From the NCBI GenBank assembly GCA_024114885.1, contig CP099418.1, positions 4,402,001-4,466,000 of the forward strand: a stretch of 64,000 nucleotides of DNA. Direction: 5' to 3'. This DNA comes from Septoria linicola. Taxonomy: Eukaryota > Ascomycota > Dothideomycetes > Mycosphaerellales > Mycosphaerellaceae. This document shows positions 10,980 to 20,201 of the stretch, piece by piece. Position 1 is the stretch's first letter; each line of letters begins with the position of its first letter. A program made the position numbers and the translations under genes. The notes beneath the pieces were generated by a model. The model did no database searches. It was not told the DNA's origin and saw only the letters and a list, made by a program, of their open reading frames with translations.

Positions 10980-11525
10980 TCTTGGTGTCTTGAGAGTCAA
11001 ATGCTATGGGACACACCTATGTGCAGCGCGAGTATACGCTATCATGGATTGAGGGAAGTAGATATACTCTCCGCCAACACTGCAAGCACGAGGGAGACAT
11101 GCTCATCCACAGCCTAGGATCATGCTAGGTTTAAGCAAGATCGGAGTCGGTTCTGCTTATGTCACTTGATCGGGATTGGATGATCAGTGAGAATTCCAAT
11201 GACTGCACTACGCAGGCTGGCATTGTCGTACGCAAATTGCCGTTCGTTTGGAGGACTTGACGTGGATGTTGAGGAGAGGAAGTGCTTCGCGCGCGGTAGT
11301 TATTATAGGGCAAGTGCCACGCGTGGCGGGCGCGTGTTCGGCGTGGACAAAGCAGATCCCCACGCCTCACTTTGCTGGAATCCACACGTGAACACGTAAA
11401 ACGTCAAGCATTGCCTCCAATCTGACTAGGCCGATTTATCCATCGACAGGTATCGGGCTTTTGATTGCGCCGCATCGCTTTGGCATGTTGCAGAGGGACT
11501 GATTGTTTCCACTCTCCGTCTTGAC
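10980..11525. other. Intergenic region between divergent P450 and Naa20 genes
   Basis: A 546-base gap between divergently transcribed genes, so it should hold both promoters. Short open frames on either strand have no recognisable protein similarity. No obvious TATA box or repeat stands out. Confidence 0.4.
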
Positions 11526-12233
11526 ATGGCGGCAATCCGGCCGATGGGTCCCATGGACCTTCTACATTTCAATCCATGCAATCTCGACCATTTGACAGAG
11601 ACCTACAACATTGGGTTCTATTTGGAGTACTTCACCAAATGGCCACATCTATGCAAAGTGATCGAAGGACCGAACGGTCAGATCGAAGCGTACAGTAAGC
11701 CAAGTCAGACGTTCGGATTTCCGGTGTCATGATCTGACCCTACACTATCATAGTACTTGGCAAAGTCGAAGCATCGCCATATCCAGCACCAATTGAGCCA
11801 TACGACCCAAGTCTCAAGATCTACCAGAAGAAGTTCTCAAACTACCTCCCTTGGCATGCTCACATCACATGCCTCACGGTAGCACCGGCTGCCCGACGAC
11901 TAGGGTATGCCACGGAGCTCTCGGAAGCCTTGGAACGAGTCGGAGATCAGGAAAACGCCTGGTTCGTCGATCTCTTTGTTCGGGTAGAGAATGAAGCCGC
12001 TATCAAGTTGTACAAGAAGATGGGGTGAGTTTGATCATTTCTGCTAATACCTGTAGAGCTTGACGAGGTGCTGACGGAGTGATAGGTATTCTGTGTACAG
12101 GAGGATAACGGACTACTACAACGACGGGAGTGATGCGTTTGATATGCGGAAGCCATTAAAGAGGGACAAGCAACGGAAGACAGTTCGAGCTAACGGCGAG
12201 AATATCAAAGTGAGCCCTGACGAAGTGTGGTGA
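11526..12233 (+). CDS. NAT3: NatB N-terminal acetyltransferase catalytic subunit (Naa20/Nat3)
   Basis: GNAT-family enzyme of the ribosome-associated NatB complex (with Naa25/Mdm20). It acetylates nascent Met-Asp, Met-Glu and Met-Asn N-termini. Three exons, 11526-11694, 11754-12024 and 12086-12233, total 588 nt and encode 195 aa, close to the usual size for Naa20. Recognisable family features are the N-terminal LDHLTETYNIGFYLEYF, the GNAT core CLTVAPAARRLGYA (acetyl-CoA binding R/Q-x-x-G-x-G/A type), VDLFVRVENEAAIKLYKKMG, and the C-terminal YSVYRRITDYYN plus DAFDMRKPLKRD. Intron 2 splits a Gly codon in KKMGYS, a natural continuity check. Assignment is firm; the symbol is by yeast homology. Confidence 0.95.
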
Positions 12234-13217
12234 ATGGTAGTCGGATGCCCGCCCGAGCATCTTAACGCTGGAGAGGACTGGCAAACCAGGACCACTCCTC
12301 GAGATCTTCGTGCTGAAAATGCAAGGCTCGCTTTGGTGGGTGATAGCCGACTGCTCACGAATAGACTCCCGGACGCATGGATGCCGTGGGAGTGCTGAAC
12401 TTGCCGCAGAGATGGCGATCACGGGAAAAGTACTTGAGAGATTGAAAAGAGTCTGACAGAACGAATGAAAGTATGACGGAGTGAATTTGGAACATGAAAT
12501 TTGCTCAAGCTGGACGCAGTCCACAAAACGTGGACAAAAGAGACGATGGACTTACCTGCACTAAAGCTCGTGCTTCCACGACTCGAACTCCTGCTGAATC
12601 ACATACCCAGGATCCTGCGCGTTGTCAAGGCGGGCGCACATTTGTGCAAGTTCTACCAAACAAGAGAGCTCTGGCGACGGACTTGAACTCTTCCGTATCG
12701 GACACGTAATCACAATGGGATTCAGCTCCAACTGCAGCAACGTCCATCATTTGTTGAATGTCTGCTAGGCTGAAGGGGAACGCGGTTGCTGTTGGTCCAA
12801 TCCATAATATTAGGAGGTGTACTTTGATTTCACAACGGCGCTCAATCTTGATTTCCTTTGATATGTACAATGGACTTTTCTTGCAGAACTATTCTTAGTC
12901 GCGACGGCCACTCAATTGCATTGTCAGAACATGATCGCTTGGAAGGGTGAGTAGCATAGCTCGAATGCAGAGCTTCACCTTGTGGATAAAGCCTCAACTC
13001 TGAATTCCCCAGAGTACCCATGGTTTCAATGCCTTGATGTGATTGAGATCAAATGGTATTCTGCATCGGTCTCAGAGGTAGTGACTGTAGAATAGAGGAC
13101 GGAGTAAGGTCGAGAGCAGTAAGTTAGAGTAGCGCAGAGGAATGCCGAAAAATCCCCGAAGATCGACAAGTCAATGATGTGCAGGATGAATTGTTGTATA
13201 GTCTACTGTCCAGACCA
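12234..13217. other. Intergenic, no recognised gene
   Basis: A 984-base gap. Open frames of 60-120 codons occur on both strands (12156-12524 minus, 12494-12709 plus) but show no domain and look like chance frames. A T-loop-like string near 12580 was tested as a tRNA and rejected. Confidence 0.4.
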
Positions 13218-14729
13218 ATGCTGCTCCGAGTGCCCATAACGGCGCTGTCATCGCCTTTCGATGCTGGATCGATATGCATACGATGCGCGAGGAGGATAGC
13301 GCGGTCGCAGCAACCCTCAAAACGAGCCTTCTCGCGTGCGATCAAGGCTCGACAGGTCGCGACTACCAGAGAAGATGAAGTCGACCGGAGATTCTTCTGG
13401 GCGAATGCTTTTCACAAGAGTCAGACGAGCGGCTCGAGGATAATATCGCAAGTGAATGCGAGCAGGACGGATGCGCAAACACAACCAACTTCCACAGCCG
13501 CGATATCCCAGACGACTACACCTTCCACGATAGAAGAACCACCACATCGACGACGAAAACGACTAAAAGCTGCTGCTGCAACAGTCAGTGATGCTACGGA
13601 GGCACCACTGCCTCTCGATGCATCCTCTCAATTATCCAGTGATGCTGCTGCAGCGCCCGCAAAGTCCTTTCGACGAGCATTCTCGACCTACCTTTCCTTA
13701 TCGAAGCCACGACTAGCCTTCCTCGTGGTTCTCACCACCACTGCATCATACTCTATATACCCCGTGCCAGCATTGCTGAGCACTTCTGTCACGGATGCGC
13801 CATCCCTGAGCACACTCACACTTCTCTTTTTGACGAGCGGGACTTTCTTGCAGATTGCATCTGCCAACACCTTGAACATGCTTTTTGAGCCGCAGCATGA
13901 TGCAAAGATGAGTCGGACGAAGAATAGACCTCTTGTGCGAGGTCTGATCACTAAGAGAAAAGCACTGCTCTTCGCCATAGCTACAGGTCTGGTGGGCACA
14001 GGATTGCTATGGTATGGTGTGAACCCCACCACATCGCTGCTGGGATTTGCCAATATCGGCATATATGCTGGTGCATATACAGCACTGAAGAGGGTTCACC
14101 CTGTGAACACATGGGTAGGGGCCATCGTGGGAGCCTTACCACCTCTGATGGGCTGGTGTGCAGCTGCCAGTCAATACAGCACGACGGATGCTAGCCAGGC
14201 TTCGATATGGGAAGAAGCCAAAGAGCTGCTATTCACGGAGCAAGCCATTGGCGGCTGGCTCATTGCGGGCATCCTCTTCGCCTGGCAATTCCCACACTTT
14301 TTCGCTCTTGCATATGCTGTTCGACAAGAATACGCAAGCGCTGGGTACAAAATGCTCGTCTCTACGAACATACCAATGGCAGCGAGGGTGTCCTTCAGAT
14401 ACAGCCTGGCCATGTTTCCCATCTGTGCAGGTCTGAGCTACTATAACGTCACCGATCCGGCGTTTGTGGTGACAAGCTCCATAATCAACGCGTGGATGTT
14501 GAAGGAGGCATGGCGGATGTGGAGGCTGAATGGAGAGAAGGGCTCGGCTCGAGCATTATTTTGGGCTAGTGTCTGGCAATTGCCCATTGTCCTGGTGCTA
14601 GCCATGATGCAGAAGAAAGGCCTCTGGAGCAGAGTGTGGAATGCCACTTTTGGTGAGCCTGAGCTAGATGATGAATGGGAGGAGGAACTTCCAGCGCGGA
14701 AGCCTCTGGGCGATGGTGTACGTGTATAG
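13218..14729 (+). CDS. COX10: Protoheme IX farnesyltransferase, mitochondrial (haem O synthase)
   Basis: Converts haem b to haem O by adding the farnesyl group from farnesyl diphosphate, the first step to haem A for cytochrome c oxidase; acts in the inner mitochondrial membrane. The ATG at 13218 gives 503 aa and starts an Arg-rich, Ser-rich presequence that is likely a matrix-targeting signal; the longer open frame begins only with a GTG. The UbiA-type prenyltransferase core begins near residue 160 (YLSLSKPRLAFLVVLTT). The first diphosphate/Mg-binding region is N217 onward with HDAKMSRTKNRPLVRG. A second conserved segment is GAYTALKRVHPVNTWVGAIVG, then GWLIAGILFAWQFPHFFAL. Several hydrophobic segments fit a multi-pass protein. 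No intron. Confidence 0.95.
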   Translation: MLLRVPITALSSPFDAGSICIRCARRIARSQQPSKRAFSRAIKARQVATTREDEVDRRFFWANAFHKSQTSGSRIISQVNASRTDAQTQPTSTAAISQTTTPSTIEEPPHRRRKRLKAAAATVSDATEAPLPLDASSQLSSDAAAAPAKSFRRAFSTYLSLSKPRLAFLVVLTTTASYSIYPVPALLSTSVTDAPSLSTLTLLFLTSGTFLQIASANTLNMLFEPQHDAKMSRTKNRPLVRGLITKRKALLFAIATGLVGTGLLWYGVNPTTSLLGFANIGIYAGAYTALKRVHPVNTWVGAIVGALPPLMGWCAAASQYSTTDASQASIWEEAKELLFTEQAIGGWLIAGILFAWQFPHFFALAYAVRQEYASAGYKMLVSTNIPMAARVSFRYSLAMFPICAGLSYYNVTDPAFVVTSSIINAWMLKEAWRMWRLNGEKGSARALFWASVWQLPIVLVLAMMQKKGLWSRVWNATFGEPELDDEWEEELPARKPLGDGVRV

Positions 14730-15057
14730 AGTATAGCGACCGGGGATCCCCTCTCATGTCGACATGAGCGTCCATGTATCATAGCATGGCTTCAATACAA
14801 ATGTTGAGCCACATCTTCACCAATTTGTTGATCGGTCCAGAAGTCGACAATAGCTCAAACCGACTACTGTGTTGTTTGGAGACGTGAAATGTCGAATGTT
14901 TGTTCAAACTCGATGCATTCGTGCTGTACTTCCGACAGCCAAGTATGTGGCTCTATCTAATGGATGCCTGCCCAGGTCTTTAACACGACCATGCCCAATA
15001 AACAAAACTCCTCGCTATGTGTCATGCCATAATCACTTCATTGCCATTATTGCTCGC
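14730..15057. other. Intergenic, convergent 3' ends of COX10 and the calcipressin gene
   Basis: A 328-base gap between convergent genes. No coding frame is supported. 'aataaa'-like motifs near 14998 may serve as polyadenylation signals, but this is weak. Confidence 0.35.
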
Positions 15058-15930
15058 CTATTGCTCCATGAGCTCAACCGGTGGTCGTGCCGTGTGGATA
15101 AACGGCTTGTTGCCCTCCTCCGGAGTCAGCGGAAGAGGACTGTCCGTGGTGTCCTCGACCGCGATAGCTGGCAGATCAGGCGAGTGGCCATGTTCTTGCG
15201 GGTCAAACACCAGTGTCGAACTCCTTGATCTTCCTCCTGCTGCAGGCGAGATCGGTGACTTTCCATTCACATCGTCGTATAGTGCCTGGTCCGCTGCAGG
15301 CCGAGCGTGCAGTTTCGACAACGCCACAGCAAGATCGTCTGCGTGGACTTCTTTGTTCGGTGGCTCTTCGTTGCGCATTTCCCAGCCAACTGGTGGGCTA
15401 GGTGGTGGCGAAATGAAGAAGAGCTTCTGGCTCTGTGGAGCTTGGAGATGCTGATCTTCTACGGTGATCTTGGTCTCTGTGCCAAAGTACACGCGGACTC
15501 GGTTGCCCAAGACTGTCTCTCCATCGAGAACCTGTCGGAGATTGACTGCATCCTCGACGCTGTAGAAGCTGACAATTATGCGCCTGAATGACTTGAGTGG
15601 CGAGAATGTGTGGATCGTTGCGTGTTGGTGAATCGCTGCACGAATGCTTTCCAGACTGGCACCTTGGAAGATCTCTGGGGCGTTCAAGTTGGTAATGAGA
15701 AGAGTGTTGCTGGGAGTCGCAGGCTGGGATAGCGAAGGCAAGCTGGACAGATCGATCGAGAGCGAAGGCGAGTGTCGTCGTTTCATGCCCGTGGGCGAAG
15801 GAAGAGGCGACATCTGCATGGTCATGGCTGCCATTTGATCGGAGGGCGATGGTTGTTCCGTAGGTGTGATAGGAACGAGCTGCTCTTCTTGTTCACCTCG
15901 TTCGTCGGAGTGGTTGCTTGTGGAATACAT
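15058..15930 (-). CDS. Calcipressin / regulator of calcineurin (RCAN-type)
   Basis: Modulator of the Ca2+/calmodulin phosphatase calcineurin. The 290 aa product starts at the ATG at 15930; the codon before it is a TTG and is not needed. Residues about 75-150 form the RRM-like fold of the family (NTLLITNLNAPEIF, then FSPLKSFRRIIVSFYSVEDA and VRVYFG). The diagnostic calcineurin-binding motif follows: FFISPPPSPPVGWEMRNEEPP, with the ISPPxSPP serine-proline box. In other species this box is phosphorylated and controls inhibition versus activation; that is family knowledge. The C-terminal third is low complexity and Ser/Pro-rich. No intron. Identity is confident. Confidence 0.93.
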   Translation of the reverse strand: MYSTSNHSDERGEQEEQLVPITPTEQPSPSDQMAAMTMQMSPLPSPTGMKRRHSPSLSIDLSSLPSLSQPATPSNTLLITNLNAPEIFQGASLESIRAAIHQHATIHTFSPLKSFRRIIVSFYSVEDAVNLRQVLDGETVLGNRVRVYFGTETKITVEDQHLQAPQSQKLFFISPPPSPPVGWEMRNEEPPNKEVHADDLAVALSKLHARPAADQALYDDVNGKSPISPAAGGRSRSSTLVFDPQEHGHSPDLPAIAVEDTTDSPLPLTPEEGNKPFIHTARPPVELMEQ

Positions 15931-17076
15931 CAAAGAGACGTGGAAGACGAGTTGTCTTTTATCAATTGTTCTACGTCCGCGGATTGCAACACTACCGTGA
16001 CACTCGGTCGCACTAACGTTACTAAGTTACTGCGCCTCGCTCCAAGAAACGGCCCGCCTACGCATGTGCCGCCGAACAATCCAGAGCCGGCCGTCGCACA
16101 GCCCCCAAGAGAATCTTCGACTGGCTGCACAAGCGGCTTGGAGCGGCCAGCCTGCTCCGCCATCCTCGTAGAAATGAGACGCGTTGAATGCCCAGTCCTA
16201 GTCCGCAGCGGCGACTGCCACCGTCCAAGACTTTGACTGTGACATCGTACTCCGACCACCTAATGGCTTTTGCTTGGCTGGACACGCCCCCGTCGTATGC
16301 CCAGACCGCGACCACTCTATAGCATTCCATCTTCACTACTGCGCTTCTGCTGTGCTATACTACGGCTTACACTTCTGCCGGTGGTCGCCGAAGACCACTT
16401 CCATCATCGTCACCGGCGTTAGACACAATGACATATGACTTCGTGCCTCACTCGTGATGTGTTGATGGCCAGCAAGTTCACGACATGGATGCAATGATTA
16501 CTATTACCTGTTTCTTTACAAGGCGTTTCCTGGATTCTTGACAGTTTCGCCGCAGCTTGCACGAGCATTTTCCGCTCGCCTTGACGATAGTAATTAGCTG
16601 ACCAGCTCCCGACGGCATTGCTTGGTGGCTCAGCAGACTTGATGCTAGGCAACTGAATTACATGCAGGCTTTGCGAGAGATCATCGGATGACCGCAGCAA
16701 ATCTGTTAGGCCATGAGCGCCAGTCACCAAGGCGCAAAGGCATGATGACCACCTAGGGTCTGCAATGATGCTTAAGCTGTTCCTGGGGTCGCTCAAAGAC
16801 AGCAAGCAAGGCACTCTCGCAAAAACTAGTTCATTTGCTTGATTATGTCGAAGTTATAGGCGTTGCCGATAATTCAATCTTGCCTCAAATCAAGTCGATT
16901 CAAGCCTTATGCGGCCACAAAAGCAATTTCGCTATCTCCCAAAACGCATGCGCGTAACCCAAAAGAAGAGGTATCATGCAATCGCTCAACGACCCCGTCC
17001 GTGAAATGCATCAAGTAGACTCCGCCCATAAGCAATTTCCTCCATATTCGCCTGACCATGCAACCGTAAGCCGTCA
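15931..17076. other. Intergenic, no recognised gene
   Basis: A 1.15 kb gap between the calcipressin start and the Cdc14 stop, both on the minus strand. It should contain the calcipressin promoter and the Cdc14 3' UTR. Open frames at 15930-16336 and 16419-16814 (minus) and 15772-16236 (plus) have no family features. Confidence 0.4.
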
Positions 17077-18019
17077 TCACTGCACAGGCACAGCGAATGG
17101 CCCACTCTCCTGTAGGTCCTGAACAAGCTCCTCCACATTGTTCAAGTACTGGCCTAGTAGCATCTGCTTGTCCTCTGTCGATCTGACATCCATATCCTGT
17201 AGTTCTTCATCGATCTCCATGGCATCGCCCGAGTGTGTTCTTGCATGTCCAGCCAGCGCTGTAAAGGATCGATCAACTCCTCTTTGTATCACCGCCGAGT
17301 TAGGCGCGCTCGCGTGGCTGAACGGTACGATGGGTGACTCTGGCATGAGATAGAAGTATAGAAATTCAAGTGACCGCATCTTGACGTCCTTTGTCGTTGA
17401 CCGGCTCTTGAACAGCGACGTGACTGTGAGGAGACCATCTATGAATTCGAATGTACGTGTGTTCCGAGGCTGATCGATGAGTGCGGCGACCAGGACGAGA
17501 AGTGCTTGCGACTGGACCTTTGGAGGGTTCATGGCGTCGAGGAGGTCGAGGAGCAGGTTCATGTGTGATTCGCGGCTGAAGAGGCATTTCGAGGGGGATG
17601 TAGCATCAATATGCCTTGGAGCAGGTCGAGCGCCGAGAGGATGAGGAGATCTGTTTCAGAAGGGTTGCCCATGCCGAGCAGGCACTCGATGCTTTGAACG
17701 AGCCTTGAAGCCACTGATCGATGTTAGCATCCGTAGCAGGCCTAAGAGACCGCTCGTTCTCACCATTCCATTGGAAGCCTTCTTGTAGTCTGAAGAATTC
17801 TCTAAAAGCTGGATCTTGCTTGAGCTCTCCTAGCTGTTTTGTGCTCCCTTGCTTCTTATCATCCAATGCTGAAGACTTTCGTTTGTGTGGTGACCGTGAC
17901 CCAGCTCTCGAGAGGCATATTTGTGCAAGTAGTCCTTCTATCTGTCGCAAGCCCTTTCGTATCTTTGAGCTATCGCGAGACGAAATGTTGTCGAACGAGA
18001 GACTCAAGAGCGACTCCAT
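17077..18019 (-). CDS. SIN component Cdc14 (septation initiation network), with a one-base frameshift
   Basis: Homolog of fission yeast SIN Cdc14, the partner of the Sid1 kinase in septation signalling; not the Cdc14 phosphatase. The start ATG at 18019 (MESLLSLSFDN) matches the usual family N-terminus. Exon 1 is 18019-17764. A 50 bp intron (17763-17714) follows and the exon join reads N-VASRLVQSIECLLG. Exon 2 runs to 17077. Conserved segments are KIRKGLRQIEGLLAQICLS, DPAFREFFRLQEGFQWN, DLLILSALDLLQG, MNLLLDLLDAMN and LLTVTSLFKSRS. The frame breaks right after LMLHPP at a run of five G on the plus strand (17593-17597). One extra base there continues as SKCLFSRESHMNLLLD and makes the total 894 nt (297 aa). 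The single-base slip in a homopolymer is either an assembly error or a true mutation. Confidence 0.85.
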
Positions 18020-18475
18020 AATTGCCTGCGAGGTTGCCAAATCGAGCGAGTATTGGTTCTTGAAGGGATCGCGAATATGCAAGCTAAGGCTTAGGGTGGA
18101 AGTGTTCGCTCCACAACATGCAGATGGTTGCCCGGCAACCGCCTGATGCGGCGTCTTCTCCATCAAGTATCGACACTAGTTACCCAGAGCATTTACACGT
18201 TGCACACTTGTTTCGCAGAATATTGCGCGTTTCGCGACAATAGCACGTAGTCTGCATTTCGGTAAATGCTGCAGAATGGATGCAAGGCAAGCTCAAGCGC
18301 TGTGGGACAATCCTAGCTTGTGCCTGCAGCTGTCCCTGTCAATACAGAACTGAAATGTGACCTGTCCAGTTCCGCAACGCCAATGGTAGACGTACACTGA
18401 GGAACAGAATGCTTGATCAATGCCTTGAGTCGTGACTGCCCTTTACAGAGAGGACACCTTCGTTCTATTCGATCA

Positions 18476-19154
18476 TGCAGACTGAAACTGAACAGGCGAA
18501 GATGCAGCAGCTATCAACACCACACGATGTCCTAGGAGAACATGATGGTAGGTGTTATATGTACGTATAGCCTGACTGCATAGTTGACGGGCCTGACAGG
18601 AAGATATTGCTTCAGTCTACTCAGACTTGACGGAATCGATTGAAGACTTCTCGGATTGCAGCACAAACGAGTGCGAACATGAAGACCAAGGTGGCGGAGA
18701 GGCAAAGCCTGCAGCTTTCATCGATCTCCTCCAACAGTGCGGAGCCTATAATGGCCAGCCGGATCCTACCTTCACGTAACGTCGTCCAGCATACTCTCGT
18801 TCTTGAAGATGACTCAAGAGAGATACGCGAAAAGATCAAGCCCAGAAACAGCTTCGGCCATCGTCATCGAAACGGCCTCCCTCCCAGGCAGATATTGCAA
18901 TCAGGTGACCATCTCACGAGCAAGTGCAGGGCAGTAAGCGAGCCCAAGACTCTGTTGTTGGGATCAAGCGTAGACGGTCAAGCTCATATTCGGTCATAGA
19001 GGAGACGTCCGGTAAGAACCCCAGAGACAAGCGGCCGGATCGTAGCGTAAGGAAGCAGAGGACTGTAGGTGCGTCACTGCAGCAGGCCGGCTGGAGGAAG
19101 GCAGTGAAATTCACTGAGCATCAAGTACCTGATGCTACTTGTGACTATAGATAG
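18476..19154 (+). other. Possible uncharacterised or decayed multi-exon gene
   Basis: Coding-like stretches exist but no complete gene model closes. The ATG at 18476 opens a short acidic frame. With an intron from 18548 (gtaggt) to an AG near 18605, it continues in phase as an acidic segment (IASVYSDLTESIEDFSDC) to a TAA at 18778. Downstream, other frames carry basic, Ser-rich text: ERYAKRSSPETASAIVIE around 18820 and IKRRRSSSYSVIEETSGK around 18970, with a KRRR nuclear-signal-like cluster. Connecting these needs introns of 30 bp or less or unseen frameshifts. It may be a real small nuclear protein with mis-guessed splicing, or a degenerating gene. No family is recognised. Confidence 0.3.
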
Positions 19155-19339
19155 TTGAAGTGAGAAAGCGTATACATGTACACAGTAAAGCGGAAAAGTA
19201 GCCGCAAAGCTATGACCACATGCCAAGATCTCAAACATCCAATATTCAGATCGCAATGGATAGCATTATTTCCTCCCTCAACACCGTGCAGGATCAATCT
19301 CTTTGCATCAACGTTCGCAAAATACTACATCCGTCCAAA

Positions 19340-19879
19340 ATGGCTGCCACCACAGTATGTACATCGCTATTCTGCCCGCCGACGCCTTGAATGGCCGTCT
19401 GGCATAGAGCAGTAGGCTGAGAAATGAATTTTTGCAGAAGAAGACTTCCGCCGCTGGCGCACAGAAGAAGGGCTCCAAAGTGACCAAGAAGGTATTACCA
19501 CTTCCACTCTCGCACTCCATTTGCCTCGACATCCACTGACTGCGTCGATCATCAGTACATCATCAACGCCACCCAGCCCACCCAGGACCGCATCTTCGAC
19601 CCCTCCGCGTTCGCAACCTTCCTCCAGCAGCGCATCAAGGTCGACGGCCGCACCGGCAACCTCGGCGACAACATCACCGTGTCCAACCTCGGTGACGGCC
19701 GCATCGAGGTCGTTGCCCACCAGGAGTTCTCCGGTCGCTACCTCAAGTACCTGACCAAGAAGTTCCTCAAGAAGCAGCAGCTCCGCGACTGGCTGCGTGT
19801 TGTCAGCACGCAAAAGGGCGAGTACAGCCTCAAGTTCTTCAACGTTGTTGGGGATGAGGCCGAGGATGATGACGAGTAA
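19340..19879 (+). CDS. RPL22: 60S ribosomal protein L22 (eL22)
   Basis: Eukaryote-specific large-subunit ribosomal protein. Three exons, 19340-19354, 19438-19491 and 19556-19879, total 393 nt and encode 130 aa, the usual size. Exon 1 codes only MAATT, typical of fungal ribosomal protein genes with an intron just after the start. Conserved segments are KVTKKYIINATQPT across the exon 2/3 join, IKVDGRTGNLGDNI, GRYLKYLTKKFLKKQQLRDWLRVVST and an acidic C-terminus EAEDDDE. Exon 3 has strongly C-ending, GC-rich codons, as expected for a highly expressed gene. It is convergent with the Rrp12 gene. Identity is certain. Confidence 0.97.
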
Positions 19880-20201
19880 ACTTGTATGATGGTTAGGGAG
19901 GATGGATGAGTGAGGACGACGAGCTGGACAGAAGAGAAGAGAAGGGGTAGATGGATGCATGGCATTGTGTGTGGAGGACTTATACCCTTGCTAGAGAATG
20001 TGCAGATATCACTGCTTCGAGCTGTACCAGTGTCCTCATGAATACAACGAAAGTCACATCAAAACCATCGTCACCAAATTTCGTGCCTGTCTAAACCATG
20101 GAAGGCCAGCAGCGCCAATTGAAAACATGCATTGATCATCTGGTATCTTTGACGCACAAAACTACGCTAACCATTCTGTTCACCAAATGCAGGCAGGGCG
20201 A
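19880..20201. other. Intergenic, convergent 3' ends of eL22 and Rrp12 genes
   Basis: A 322-base gap between converging transcripts. No coding evidence. It holds both 3' untranslated ends. Confidence 0.4.

Noticed and set aside
12560..12620. tRNA-like T-loop string (ttcgagt on the minus strand)
   Set aside because: Flanking bases do not form a T-stem and no D-arm or acceptor stem is present.
9341..15057. Secondary-metabolite gene cluster around the P450
   Set aside because: Neighbours are housekeeping genes (Naa20, COX10) and no synthase or cluster transporter is present.
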